Shown here one piece after another: positions 33,343-45,253 of a DNA stretch of 64,000 bases. The position numbers and the translations under genes were made by a program. The first letter of the stretch is position 1. Each line of letters opens with the position of its first letter. The stretch is from Bathynomus jamesi (lineage: Eukaryota; Arthropoda; Malacostraca; Isopoda; Cirolanidae): positions 252,682 through 316,681 of the forward strand of contig JAJOZX010005619.1 in NCBI GenBank assembly GCA_023014485.1, read 5' to 3'. The notes beneath the pieces were generated by a model that saw only the letters and a program-made list of their open reading frames with translations, did no database searches and was not told the origin of the DNA.

Positions 33343-34173
33343 AAATGTCCCGTGCGATGATTCCTCATTTCACGAAGGTCAAGCTTGTCGTCCCTCCTCT
33401 CAAGTTGGCTTGGTGAAGTAGAGAGTTGGTTTTTTGTACTCTCCACCTCACATAAGCAGGTATGCCCGGTTCATCGAGATTGTTCTGAGCCAGGCGTCTA
33501 ATCTTCTTTTGAAGATGTCCACCGCAACACCACTCGTCTTCCTTAGTTCCTTGGGCAGTTGGTTAAACAGTCTTGGTGCTCTCACAAAAAAACTATTTTC
33601 CTTCAGCGTTCTGGATGTTCCCTGTCTAGCCTTTAATTTGGGAACACGACACAGTCTTCCTTTTCTACTTTTCGCTGTTGTTTGGAGGGTTATAGGGTTC
33701 AGAGTAAGATTAGAGGCTAGTTTCTCCATTATTTTCCAAGTGTAAATAATGGTTCTCTCTCTCTTCTCCTTTCCAGTGAATATAGGTTTAATTCACGTAA
33801 CCTTTCCCAGTAATTTAGTTCTTTGCACCCATTGATCTTGGCTGTGAAGCTTCTCTGAATCCCTTCTAGCTGACTAATGTCTTCTTTTTTATATGGGGAT
33901 GTTAAGATCGAGCAGTATTCCAATTTGGGTATGGTCAATTTGTTCAATAGAGGAATCATTATAGTCCTATACCTTCGTTTAAAGGTTTTCAAGAACCAGT
34001 TATTCTCTTTGCTCTGTTTACTGCTATCTTAATTTGTGTTTCAAATTTTGCATCATCAATCATTACAACTCCTAAATATTTTGCTTTAGAATTTCTCTGA
34101 ATTTCTTGTCCATTTGGGGTAAAATATTCTATGGATTTTAGGTCCTACCTTTTTCTGTACCTTAACAGTATAT
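33337..34173 (-). pseudogene. CCCH-LINE 3' fragment, minus strand
   Basis: The minus-strand ORFs 33992-33729 and 33729-33448 give IMIPLLNKLTIPKLEYCSIL and KEDISQLEGIQRSF, then LNYWERLRELNLYSLERR and KGRLCRVPKLKARQG, then LFNQLPKELRKTSGVAVDIF. This is the C-terminal part downstream of RT in the LINE at 35000-38560. It is open except for one frame change at the stop near 33729. The 3' UTR with GACCTTCGTGAAATGAGG ends in AAAGG next to (TA)n at 33299-33336. The 5' end stops at 34173 against a MITE. Confidence 0.85.
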
Positions 34174-34174
34174 A

Positions 34175-34989
34175 GGAGAGCGGGATTAGTTCGCCACCCT
34201 TTTTTTGAATGCCTTAAAATTTTCATATAATTGATAAAAGAAGTGGATATTAAAATTATTTAAAAGTTGAGGGAGTGAAGCACTGTATGTCAACATCATC
34301 TTGTCAAAATATTGACATTTCTCCGACTTATAATCATTTCAGTTAGAAACACCAAGATGGAGAATATGCCCCACTACTCGGGTATTTTAGCCAGAAGGTT
34401 GGGGTACTTTCGCTATATTTAGGGGCATCTTCGCCTGAAGCTAACTTATGGAGAGAAGAAATTATTGGACAAAATGGGAGTAGAAAATACCACAAATTAT
34501 TACAATGAATTTATTATCCTGAAAATGAACATTGAACAGGGCATAGTATCTAAATCCAACAGCGCTTAGATTCTCCTGGGGGCACCTTCGCCAAACAGGC
34601 GAGTAGAGGCGAAGGTGACCCCACCCTAATGAATTAATTGCACATGTTTAAATTTTGTTGGTAAAGATAATGCAGTATTACTTTAGTTATAAGATAAAAA
34701 GGTATGCAACACTAAAATAATAGCCAGTTTCAAATTTAGTAAAGTTATTACAATAACGAACGTCAAACATTGCAATTATTATCTGGCAAAAAAAATACTC
34801 TCATAACACAAAATAATTTTTTTCTTACCTGCGCTTTAACACGTGCAACCTACCCTTTTACTTGTCACAGACTGACAAAATAACGATAGTTTTGTTTCTT
34901 GAATAAATCCGTGCATGCGCATGAGCAGTTACCTTGTCTAAATGTGGGTATGGCGAAGATACCACAATGGCGAACTAACCCCGCTCTCC
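34175..34989. mobile_element. MITE with GGAGAGCGGG termini, 0.8 kb
   Basis: GGAGAGCGGGATTAGTTCGC (34175-34194) is mirrored with one mismatch at 34968-34989. TA-rich sequence (TATA/ATATA) flanks both ends, so the duplication length cannot be read. The interior has no ORF of interest. It has several GCGAAGGTG / CACCTTCGCC and GCATCTTCGCC motifs that form short internal inverted pairs (about 34420-34440 and 34580-34620). Confidence 0.72.
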
Positions 34990-34999
34990 CATATATATA

Positions 35000-35434
35000 T
35001 TATATATACTACACAAAAGGGAACTGCAGGTATCGGGATGGGCAATGCATCTATGCACATCCCACATTATGCAACACACATTATGCAACACACATTATAC
35101 AACACACATTATACAAGTGGATATTGCAAATTTACTAAGAAGTGCAAGTTCCACCATCTTACGGTCTGCAACACCTATGCGAGATATATGGGAGGTGCAA
35201 ATACGGACAAAAATGCCGTAACCACCACCCTCAAAGGAACGCAACGGGTGAACAGGAAAAACGAACATCAAACAAGGGAACCAATTTTTTAGACGTAGCC
35301 AACACAATTCAGCCGCTAAATACTATCCAGCAAATACAAAGTCAGCTGACAAATATAGGAATCCGAGAGCCGGATAGAAGGCACGCACGAAGACACTTCA
35401 TGCGTTATCGGGACAACAGGTACCGACAAAGATA
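35000..35434 (+). pseudogene. LINE ORF1 fragment with three CCCH zinc fingers
   Basis: Frames around 35010-35230 read GNCRYRDGQCIYAHPTLC, GYCKFTKKCKFHHLTVC and, in a third frame, YGRCKYGQKCRNHHPQR. Each is a Cx5Cx3H half of a CCCH finger, as in makorin-like RNA-binding proteins. Frameshifts separate the fingers. A tandem of ACACATTATGCAAC units (35070-35110) is inserted between the first two. In LINEs such fingers bind element RNA, which is the likely role. Confidence 0.75.
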
Positions 35435-35529
35435 AAAAGAGGCAAATTCTCGGAGGACCACAAGGCAACGAAACCGGCACCACCATTGGAAAACGAATCG
35501 GAACCACCTGTATGCGGAAACGATAGAGA

Positions 35530-38438
35530 AAAAATAAAAATAATCCTAGCCAACATTCAGGGCCTTAAATCAAATCATTCCGGAGCAGACTTTGCATGCC
35601 TCACGGAAACTCATCTAAAGGACTGCCAGGCGAACTGTGAAAACTGAGAGTCCTATGCTGACAAAAAAGAAATACAAATTGACAACTATAACATACTCCG
35701 AGCCGACAGAACAGTGAGACGTAAAGGAGGATGTGCTATTTACACACGTGAAAGGCATATGGCAGAAATGACTAAAGTACCTTAAACAGCAACGTAGTAT
35801 GTGTAGCAGCAAAAGTTGAAAAATTAAATATGGTACTAATTGTAATGTACAGACCACCAAACACGCGCCAACCTCAAAATTTTCAGATTCCATTACAGAG
35901 GTAAGAAACTGGGTAAAAGATCTACACTCTCCAACCCCAAATATTTTTCTCTGTGGTGATTTTAATTTCCCTTCATCAAATATAAAAGGATAGGAAAAAA
36001 TATACGTATACACTTGGACAAAGGGGGCACACGCGAAGACCAGGAGCAGGTAAAAATGCCAGAGCTCTAGCTGATGAATTTATGTTAACGCAAGAAATAA
36101 CACAAAACACAAGAAAAAACATCTGCCTAGATTTGGTATTCACAAACAACAGCAACCTAATTGATAATGTAGAAATATCCCCAACTATAATATCGGACCA
36201 CAACATCACTGAAATAACAACCAATATAAAAGCAACAGGAAAGGAAAGACTACGAACAACAGAAAGAAGCAAATTCGAAATTTTTAATTTTCACTCCAAA
36301 GCTATAAACTGGGAAGATGTTGCATCCAGCATGGCAGTAATAGACTGGAAAACCATTTTCGAGGCCAAGACAACGGAAGAGATGCTAAGGACTTTAAAGG
36401 AGAAGACGTTAGAAATTGTGGAAAGGCATGTCCCAAAAATACAACAAAGAGGAAAGAGAAGCAGGTTCGAGAGACAAAAGAGGTCATTGTTCCGAAAGAG
36501 AAAAAGAGTGACTGCAAAATTAAGTAACTGTAAAGATAACATCAGAAAAATATTAAATGATAAACTGCAGAGTATCGATGACGTCATACAGGAACTAATT
36601 GAGAAGCATATAGAAAAAGACGACGACGACGCTATAGAAGCGATAAAGGTTAACTCAAAGTACTTCTATAATTTTGCGAAAAGAAAGTCGAAAAACCATG
36701 CGACTATTGAACCTTTAAAGAACGAGAACAGTGCTTTATCTGATGATCTAACAGAAGTATCTGAAATACTAAGAGCTCAGTACGAATCAGTCTTTCAGTA
36801 TCCCAAAAACTGAGAAATGATATGCGATAGAAACGCGTTCTTTGAAGAAGAACTACAAGGGGAAAGTATAACGGACTTCGACTTTACGACAGATGATATT
36901 ACACAAGCTATAGGGAAACTAAAAACACACTTAGCGGCAGGACTGGATAAATGGAATGCCACATTGATCAAAAACTGCAAGAATGCAATCGCTAAGCCCC
37001 TATATTGGATATGGAGACGATCACTAGACACGCGAGAAATACTGGGCATCCTGAAGAGCGCGAACATAGTCCCAATATATAAAGAAGGAGATCGATCTGA
37101 GGCCAAAAATTATAGGCCAGTGTCGTTTACATCTCATCTCACTAAAATATTTGAAAGAATAGTTAGACAGAAAATCTGACTTTTTGGAAACTTAGAAAAA
37201 ATTAAATGATAACCAACATGTATTTCGGTCAGGTAGATCATGCTTATCACAACTAATGGAACACTATAACAACATTATTGATGCACTTGAAAGTAATAAA
37301 AACTATGATGTAATATACACAGACTTTGCCAAAGCGTTCAACAAGTGTGAGCATGGAATCATAATACATAAACTGAAATATATGGGAATAAAAGGAAAAG
37401 TAGGGAAATAGATATATAATTTCCTTAGTGAGCGGCGGCAAGTCGTTACAGTACAAAGAGTATCTTCATCAGAAGTCCTCAGCTCAGGACCACAAGGAAC
37501 AGTATTAGCTCCACTACTCTTCATAATCATGCTAACTGACATAGATGAGGACGTTACCAGAGACAGCACAGTAACATCCTTTTCCGATGACACAAAGATC
37601 AGTAGAAAAATAAGAAACCCAGAAGATATAGGATCTCTACAAACCGACATGAACAGAATCTACAACTGGACGGAAGACAACAATATGAAGTTTAACACAG
37701 AAAGTTCAGCTGTTACGGTACGGAAAAAGAGGACCTAAAATCCATGGAATATTATACCCCAAATGGACAGGAAATTCAGAGAAATTCTAGAGCAAAAGAT
37801 TTAGGGGTTGTAATGACTGACGATGCTAAATTTGAAACGCAAAATAAGATAGCAGTAAACAGAGCAAAGAGAATAACTGTGCAGATATTGAGAACCTTTA
37901 AACGAAGGGATAGGAATATAATGATTCCTCTACTGAAAACACTGATCATACCCAAATTGGAATACTGCTCGGTCCTAACATCCCCATATAAAAAAGAAGA
38001 CATTAGACAGCTGAAAGGGATTCAGAAAAGCTTCACAGACAAGATCAATGGGTGCAAAGAACTAAATTACTGGGAAAGGTTACGTGAACTAAACCTATAT
38101 TCACTGGAAAGGAGAGAGAGAGATACACCATTATTTACACTTGGAAAATAATGGAGAAACTAGCCCCTAATCTTACTCTGAACCCTGTAACTCCCCAAAC
38201 AACGATGGAAAGTAGAAAAGGAAGACTGTGTCGTGTTCCCACATTAAAGGCTAGACAGGGAACATCCTTAACCCTGAAAGAAAATAGTTTTCTTGTGAGC
38301 GGACCAAAACTGTTTAATCAGCTGCCCAAAGACCTAAGAAACACGAAGGGAGTTGCAGTGGACATCTTCAAAAGAAGATTAGAAGCCTGGCTCAGAACAA
38401 TCCCAGATGAGCCGGGCATGCCTGGCTATGTAAGGTAG
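35530..38438 (+). pseudogene. LINE ORF2: AP endonuclease and reverse transcriptase, broken
   Basis: Endonuclease signatures run NIQGLKSN, CLTETHL, VMYRPPNT, LCGDFNFPSSN (35950) and then ISDHNITEI (36193 region). The 243-codon open block 36082-36810 connects to RT. RT shows KSANIVPIYKEGDRSEAKNY (about 37050-37110), FAKAFNKC (37325) and FSDDTKIS (37582-37605). The palm box usually reads FADD, so Ala is replaced by Ser. The C-terminal blocks 37744-38148 and 38151-38435 follow. At least five frame breaks or stops are present (35648, 35784, 36811, 37178, 37408). Confidence 0.82.
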
Positions 38439-38560
38439 TGTGTACAAGAAACCAACTCACTACTTCACCAGGCCAACTCGAGAGGAGGGGCGACGAGCTT
38501 GACCTTCGTGAAATGAGGAATCATCGCGCGGAACCTTTGAAAGGTTAAAAGGAAAGGTAT

Positions 38561-39988
38561 CACTACAGTATTTATATAGAACGGTGCATCCAGCCTCAGA
38601 GCGCCCGTAACTTGAAGTTTCAAAAATCGCTTTGAAAACTTTTCAATCATATTTTTAAATTAAAAATTTTAAACTCCTCAACAAAACAGTTCGGAAGAAA
38701 AAATTTATGAATTTTATGTTAATATCTGTGAAGTGTGAATACGAATGCTTTACTATTTATTAATATTACGAGTCTGTATATTCATTCGTAAATATATTTA
38801 CCCTGACTGACTGACTGACTGCTGTCCGTCCGTCTGCAGACTTTCATGCAATTAGGCAAGTGTAGGTCAGTGCTTTTCAATCAGAGGTACGGTGTACCTG
38901 GGAGGTTTTCGAATGGCACAAGATTAAAAGAAAAAGCTGAAAACTCGGAATCGACGACTGATCAAAGAGGTAAATGAAATAAAAGTACGTCTTTTATTAT
39001 TTCTTACGAATCTGTCATAGAAGTAAATGGAAGGGGTCACGTGAAACATTTTTCCCATGAGATTTAAGCAAATCTTACACAAGTGGTATTAGAGGGCGAA
39101 TAAGTTCTTAAAGTGGTATTCCCCCACCCACACACGCAAAAAATGTTGAAAATACTTACGTAAGACGCAAGAAATTATTACTATTAATAGCAAGGTTCCC
39201 AATATCTGTGCGACAATAATACAATTATTAATTAGACAGATATTCGCGATTACCCAGCCTTGACCCTCTTCGGGTGAGGTAAGCATTTTCCACAGATTAT
39301 TCGGCTCTACGACTACGAGGCAGGAAGATAGTGTCATAGCTTTAAAGAGTAATAACAATAATAACGTCCGAGGTTGTTTAACGTCCTTCATATAAGGGCA
39401 AAGGTCACGTGACTAAGCACGTACTCTAGGCCAAGCTAATCAATATTTTCAAGTAAAGTGTAACTTTTTCACACACAGTCGCTATCGTTCAGTAAGGATG
39501 ACCCCGTTCAGTTTATTTTTTGTGCAACCAAGAAACGTCTCCTACCCATGCACAGTTTTTATCGTGACCTTGGCGTAATTATTGGCTAAAATGAGTGTGG
39601 TGAAATGTCATATGATCACTCGAAAGAGGACCAATCAAGCTTTATAATGAGACCCAGCGAGTGGTAAGAGAGCTGTAATATAAAATAAAAATTGGGAATT
39701 CTTAAATTCACACACGTGCATACTTAACTTTTGGAAACACTATCTGCATATAAATTATAACTTGGGTTCTTGTGGAGTATTTGCACGTTCGGTAAATTAA
39801 GTTTAATTTACATTCCACAAGTAGTTGCATTTAATGCAAGTGATTTCCTCCCTCCAGATGAAGCTTACACGTTCTGTTCTAGTCTTGCCTGGCGTAGTCT
39901 AATTTTAAAAAACTTTATGAAATATCTTTACCACCAGTTAAAGACAGTTTTAAAGTTATCAGGAAACACACCCACCCACACACACACC

Positions 39989-40024
<36 letters not shown>

Positions 40025-41022
40025 GAACTATCGTACAGTTTCGGGAAAAAAGTATCCCTAGAAAAGTCAAATTTCTAAAAAGTACAAAAAAAAAAATTAC
40101 TAATTGATAATATCTCGTTTTCCTTTGGATATTTCTTCTTTCTGATGATAGTAATAAAAGATCAAATACAAAACCGAATCATTACCGATTATAAATGTTT
40201 TATGTTTTTTAGAATTTTTATATTTCGAGGCAAACATTTTTCTGAACTGTGTATCATAATCACGCAAACATTACTTAATTTTCTTTAAACTTAACATAAT
40301 TTACTTTAATTAAAGAATTAAAGAAAAAAAGAATGAAGAATTTACTTGCAATTAAATTCATTTTGAAAAATCTGAAAATTTTGTCCGAAAAGAAATTGAA
40401 GATTTTCAGACAAATTTATCCAAAGGTTAATTAACCTAATTTCGAATGGTCAAAAATCAATTTACATTATTCCATTAAACTTCAATTTTACGTTATTTAA
40501 AAGCGTAAGAATTCGATAGAATATTTACCTTACAACAATACTGTATTTATACAGTGACTAATATTCAATTTATTCATTCATTAATTATCATCTAAAGTCA
40601 CATAATTTATGGCTTCCAAACGCATCGATGACATTATGTTGTTCGAAGGGGTTGTTTCACTTCCTTCGCAACATCTCGTGTCTTATGACAGAGGTAACCT
40701 ACAGTTTTACGTGGGATCCGAACCGCGGATCGCCAGATAATCTGGATGCGGAAGACTGTCTGTCATGTAACTACAACCGCGCTGATCGACGGGGAGCGGT
40801 GTTACGACATTGATGACGATATTGCTCAGGATTTGAAAGAGCTCAATTTTCTAAGTAGTTTTTACTTTTTGAAATATTACTTACTCAATTTATAATATGG
40901 TACTTATTCCAATATTATTCTGTGATATTTTATATACCTCGCCTTGTCAGTAACAACACTATTTATTAAAAATAGAAAAAAAGTGAACCATCACAAACTT
41001 CTCGTCTATTGGAAAATTACGA

Positions 41023-41026
<4 letters not shown>
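38561..41026. other. spacer without recognised gene
   Basis: It contains a TGAC tandem near 38805-38822, the exon-like ORF at 39160-39391 (minus), an AC microsatellite at 39966-40023, AT-rich sequence, and an unassigned 61-codon ORF at 40628-40810. The last has no motif I know. Confidence 0.5.
39160..39391 (-). CDS. Possible host first exon (signal-like plus membrane segment)
   Basis: The minus-strand ATG at 39391 gives a Leu-rich start (KDVKQPRTLLLLLLFKAM), a polar stretch with two Cys, and a strongly hydrophobic helix IVAQILGTLLLIVIISCVL. Directly after it comes a perfect splice-donor sequence, AC|GTAAGT (donor bases 39154-39159), which would end the exon after 77 codons plus one base. There is a CACGTG box just upstream (about 39401). 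Codons are not repeat-like, and nothing in this stretch matches the mobile elements around it. No downstream exon is identified. This is a weak call. Confidence 0.25.

Positions 41027-41095
<69 letters not shown>
41027..41095. repeat. (GA)n tract at CR1 copy B 3' end
   Basis: About 34 GA units, equal to (CT)n on the CR1 sense strand, immediately follow the 3' end of the minus-strand CR1 copy. Confidence 0.96.
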
Positions 41096-41098
<3 letters not shown>

Positions 41099-41313
41099 AC
41101 AAGAAGTACTTCAAAAGGCCTTGCGGCCCATACCGAGGAGGTACCAATGGCAACGGGTGCCAGGAAAAATTCATACACATTGTCACAGCTAGCTTCTCGA
41201 ATAGCCACCCAAGAAGACAGTAACACACATCCTCAAATAGTGTGCAAGATTCGGTCTAACCTTTTCTTGAACTGATCCACAGAGGAATTGTTCACAATCT
41301 TACAGGGAAAGTA

Positions 41314-41380
<67 letters not shown>

Positions 41381-42689
41381 GTTAAAACGTTTCAAATCTA
41401 ACTTCCAACCATTGTTGCGAGTTGAGTTATCATTTAAACTAAACATGCTTCTAAAATCGACATCGTTGAACCCGTGTAAGAGCTTGAAAACCTCGATGAG
41501 TTGACCGCGCAGCCTCCGAGTTTCCAGCGAAAACAAATTCAGGGCGCGTAAGCCTCGATTGTAGCCCATATGCCTAACAGAAGGATTAACTCTATGGCCC
41601 TCGCCTGCACTCGCTCCAGCGTGTCAATCTTTCCTGAGGGTGGGCGACCACAACTGCACAGCGTACTCCAGGTGCGGCCGAACCAGGGAAATGTACAGAG
41701 AGAGCACAATCTCCTTGTTCCGAAATCGAAATTGCCTCCTGATATAACCCAACAGCTTCTGGCCTTTCTTCTCCACCTCTACGCACTGTTTGGTAAACTT
41801 AAGGTCGCTGGTAATTAGCACACCCAAGTCCTTTTCCAAATCAGTCGCCTCGATATTACTTCCCGACATGGAGTAGTCCGACTTGGGATTGACGGAGCCA
41901 ATGTGCATCACCTTGCATTTATCCAAGTTAAACGGCATTTGCCATTTTTCGGACCACTCTCCTACCCTATATCTAGGTCCGCACGCAGTTGCTCGATCAC
42001 TTCGAGCGCCCTAACATTGGCCCCAAGCTTGATGTCATCAGCGAATTTGGCGATCCTACTGACGATGCCAACGTCAATATTATCTATGTAAATGATAAAC
42101 AACAGTGACCCCAAAACGGAACCCTGAGGAACCCCGCTAGTGACCGAGGCCCAACCCGAACTAGCACCTTTAATTACAACCCTCTGCCGCCTATTCTTCA
42201 GCCAGTTTTCAATCCACCTACCTATTTCCCCACCGATACCCAGCGCGCGCACTTTCGCCATTAGCCGGCGGTGAGGTACCTTATCAAAGGCTTTCTGAAA
42301 GTCGAGATAAAGTATATCAATCGCCCTACTCTTATCGTACTCACCCAACATGACGTGGAAAAACTCGAGCAAGTTGGTGAGACACGACCTATGCCGTCTA
42401 AACCCATGTTGGGAGTCCCCAAGCAGCTTGTAGGAATCCAAATGGTCAACGATCCTATCCGCTATTATCCCCTCTAATAATTTACCTACAACTGAAGTGA
42501 GACTAATGGGACGATAGTTCCCTGGACTTTCGTGATCCCCTTTCTTAAAGATAGGGGTCACGTTGGCTTCCCTCCAGTCACCAGGCACCTGGCCCGTCTC
42601 CAACGATTTGTTGAAGACTGTAGCCAGGTGGGGAGCCACCTGGTCGCGCACCTCCCGCAACACTCTGGGGAGAAACTGGTCTGGCCCAG

Positions 42690-42690
<1 letters not shown>
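41096..42690 (-). pseudogene. CR1 LINE copy B: truncated RT and C-terminus
   Basis: The minus strand reads MLREVRDQVAPHLATVFNKS from 42663. FKKGDHESPGNYRPISLTS, YLDFQKAFDKVPH, SGVPQGSVLGSLLF and FADDIKLG follow. A stop after LDIG (41962) and shifts near 41940 and 41600 break it. The C-terminal FNTVCVCV... run is encoded by an expanded (CA)31 microsatellite at 41317-41378, where the other copies have (CA)4. The 5' truncation point is CTGGCCCAGG next to (GA)n. No endonuclease or ORF1 is present. Confidence 0.92.
41317..41378. repeat. (CA)31 microsatellite inside CR1 coding sequence
   Basis: It lies at the position where CR1 copy A (43369-43376) and copy C (near 5680) have only four CA units in the same flanking context, so the tract expanded after this copy inserted. 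Confidence 0.95.

Positions 42691-42744
<54 letters not shown>
42691..42744. repeat. (GA)n between CR1 copies B and A
   Basis: The tract joins the 5' truncated end of copy B to the 3' tail of copy A. On the minus strand copy A ends in three CTTGTAACTC decamers just before this (CT)n. Confidence 0.95.
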
Positions 42745-42746
<2 letters not shown>

Positions 42747-43249
42747 ACAAGGAGTTACAAGGAGTTACAAGGAAAAGAAGTACCTCAAAAGGCCTTGCGG
42801 ACCATACCGAGGAGGTACCAATGGCAACGGGTGCCAGGGAAAATTTTGTCTTTCAACTATCCTAGCAGTAGTAGAAAACTGGATAGAAAAGTAGAAGGCT
42901 CTCTCCCCACCCTCCGCTCCCTCCCTGCCAGAGGCAGGTACGGAAAAAGGTTGAAGAAAATACCTTGACCCTGGAAAAGTAGCTAAGGAAATTTTACAGG
43001 AAAGTGGAGAATATATAAATAGCTCTATATTTAGCTCGCTCACAGAGACACCGAGCAAGCGAACTCCTGCAGAGTTTTCTGAGGTTTTAATCTTGAACTA
43101 TGAGTGTGTTCAGTACTTTGTCTAGCCTATTTTTAAACAGATTTACACTTTGACTGGAAACAACCTCTGAGGGAAGTTGGTTCCAGATATTAACTATTTT
43201 ATAGGAAAAGAAATTTCCGCAGACTGAGGTCCTAAATGTCTTTACACAC

Positions 43250-45253
43250 TCAAATAGTGTGCAAGATTTCGTCTACCCTTTTCTTGAACTGATCCACAGA
43301 GGAACTGTTCACAACTTCCGAAGGTAACCAGTTCCATGTGTCACAGATCTTATACGTAAAGTAATTCCCACACACACTAGTCCTAAACCGTTTCAAATCC
43401 AACTTCCAACCATTGTTGCGAGTTGGGTTATCATTTAAACTAAACATACTTCTAAAATCGACATCGTTGAACCCGCGTAAGAGCTTGAAAACTTCGATCA
43501 GTTGACCGCGCAGCCTCCGAGTTTCAAGCGAAAACAAGTTCAGGGCGCGTAACCGTCGATTGTAGCCCATATGCCTAACGGAAGGGATTAACTTTGTGGC
43601 CCTCGCCTGCACTCGCTCTAGCCTCTCAATATCTTTCCTGAGGGTGGGCGACCAGAACTGCACAGCATACTCCAGGTACGGCCGAACAAGGGAATTGTAC
43701 AGTGAGAGCACAATCTCCTTGTTCCGAAACTGAAATTGCCTCCTGATATAACCCAATAGTTTCTGGGCTTTCTTTTCCACCTCTACACACTGTTTCGTAA
43801 ACTTAAGGTCGCTGCTAATTAGCACACCCAAGTCCTTTTCTAAATCAGTCACCTCGATATTACTGCCCAACATCGAGTAGTCCGACTTGGGATTGGCGTA
43901 GCCAATGTGCATCACTTTGCATTTACCCAAGTTAAACGGCATTTGCCATTTTTCGGACCACTCTCCTATCCTACCTAGGTCCGCACGCAGTTCCTCGATC
44001 GCTTCGGGCGTCCCAACATTGGCCCCAAGCTTGGTGTCATCAGCGAATTTGGCGATCCGACTGACGATGCCACCGTCGATATCATTTATGTAAATGGTAA
44101 ACAACAGTGGCCCCAAAACGGAACCCTGAGGAACCCCACTAGTGACCGAGGCCCAACCCGAACTAGCCCCTTTAATTACCACCCTCTGCCGCCTATTCTT
44201 CAGCCAGTTTTCAATCCACCTACCTATTTCCCCAGTGATACCCAGCGCGCGCACTTTCGCCATTAGCCGGCGGTGAGGTACCTTATCAAAGGCTTTCTGA
44301 AAGTCGAGATAAAGTATATCAATCGCCCTACTCTTATCGTACTCACTCAACATGACGTGGAAAAACTCGAGCAAGTTGGTGAGACACGACCTATGCCGTC
44401 TAAACCCATGTTGGGAGTCCCCAAGCAGCTTGTAGGAATCCAAATGGTCAACGATTCTATCAGCTATTATCCTTTCTAATAATTTACCTACAACTGAAGT
44501 GAGACTAATAGGACGATAGTTCCCTGGACTTTCGTGATCCCCTTTCTTAAAGATAGGGGTCACGTTGGCCTCCCTCCAGTCACCAGGCACCTGGCCCATC
44601 ACCAACGATTTGTTGAAGACTGTAGCCAGGTGGGGAGCCACCTGGTCGCGCACTTCTCGCAAAACACTGGGGAGAAACTGGTCTGGCCCAGGAGCCTTAA
44701 ACGCGCTCAGTTTGTCTATTCTATGAGCAACGACTGTCGCGGTACATCTAACACTATCCAGGCCAGCACCTTCGTGCCTCACAGCTGGCTCGGGGATGAC
44801 GCGGGTATCCTCCCTGGTGAACACTCCCGCAAAGTACTCATTAAGCACATTAGCGATGTCCGCGTCGGAGGTCCGCAGAACGCCGCTTCCGTCCTTTAAA
44901 GGACCTATCATGCTTCTAATGGGCTTTCTACTATTAACATAACTGAAGAACTCCTTAGGGTTCCCCTTGCAGAGGCTTGCCACCCGTAGTTCTTCGTTAC
45001 GTTTCGCTAGCCTAACCTTCGCCTTCACTTCCCTACACAGGCGGACATACGCTTCAGTGTTCTCGTGGGAACGATTGGCCTTCGCCCTCCTATACGCTAC
45101 TTTCCTATTTCGGATAGCCGAAGCGATGCCACGATTGAACCACTTAGGCTGCGTTGAAGCAGGGGTGACCGGTTTTGAGGGTATGGCAGCAGACTGCAGC
45201 AACCATAAACTCATCCCGGAATGCACTCCACACTCCCTCAACATCGCCGCCAA
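43250..45253 (-). CDS. CR1 LINE reverse transcriptase portion of ORF2 (open, 667 codons)
   Basis: The enzyme primes on nicked target DNA and copies element RNA. The open frame has a connector region (KWFNRGIASAIRNRKVAYRR, about 37-56). The RT blocks are FKKGDHESPGNYRPISLTS (235-253), QHGFRRHRSC (281-290), YLDFQKAFD (315-323), SGVPQGSVLGPLLF (372-385) and the catalytic FADD (403-406). The C-terminal region includes KDLGVLI, LEYAVQFWSP and ICDTWNWLPSEVV, ending in VDEILHTI. No stop occurs for 2 kb. It is cut off from its own endonuclease by a frameshift around 45180-45250, so Met 45253 is not the natural start. Confidence 0.93.
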   Translation of the reverse strand: MAAMLRECGVHSGMSLWLLQSAAIPSKPVTPASTQPKWFNRGIASAIRNRKVAYRRAKANRSHENTEAYVRLCREVKAKVRLAKRNEELRVASLCKGNPKEFFSYVNSRKPIRSMIGPLKDGSGVLRTSDADIANVLNEYFAGVFTREDTRVIPEPAVRHEGAGLDSVRCTATVVAHRIDKLSAFKAPGPDQFLPSVLREVRDQVAPHLATVFNKSLVMGQVPGDWREANVTPIFKKGDHESPGNYRPISLTSVVGKLLERIIADRIVDHLDSYKLLGDSQHGFRRHRSCLTNLLEFFHVMLSEYDKSRAIDILYLDFQKAFDKVPHRRLMAKVRALGITGEIGRWIENWLKNRRQRVVIKGASSGWASVTSGVPQGSVLGPLLFTIYINDIDGGIVSRIAKFADDTKLGANVGTPEAIEELRADLGRIGEWSEKWQMPFNLGKCKVMHIGYANPKSDYSMLGSNIEVTDLEKDLGVLISSDLKFTKQCVEVEKKAQKLLGYIRRQFQFRNKEIVLSLYNSLVRPYLEYAVQFWSPTLRKDIERLERVQARATKLIPSVRHMGYNRRLRALNLFSLETRRLRGQLIEVFKLLRGFNDVDFRSMFSLNDNPTRNNGWKLDLKRFRTSVCGNYFTYKICDTWNWLPSEVVNSSSVDQFKKRVDEILHTI

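Larger units (their letters stand above)
35000..38560 (+). mobile_element. CCCH-finger LINE (Jockey/CR1-like), nearly full ORF content, decayed
   Basis: It runs from AT repeats at 34991-35009 to the tail motif GAAAGGTTAAAAGGAAAGG near 38555. In order it holds ORF1 with CCCH fingers, an AP endonuclease, RT and a C-terminal region. Four shorter copies of its 3' end occur in the window (6237, 13848 part, 14452, 33337). All complete 3' ends are followed by or set in AT repeats. Confidence 0.85.

Noticed and set aside
35095..35307. Minus-strand ORFs over the CCCH region
   Set aside because: Shadows of the plus-strand zinc-finger frames.
40628..40813. 61-codon ORF on the plus strand
   Set aside because: No motif, no splice context that convinces, and no similarity I recognise; the length is compatible with chance.
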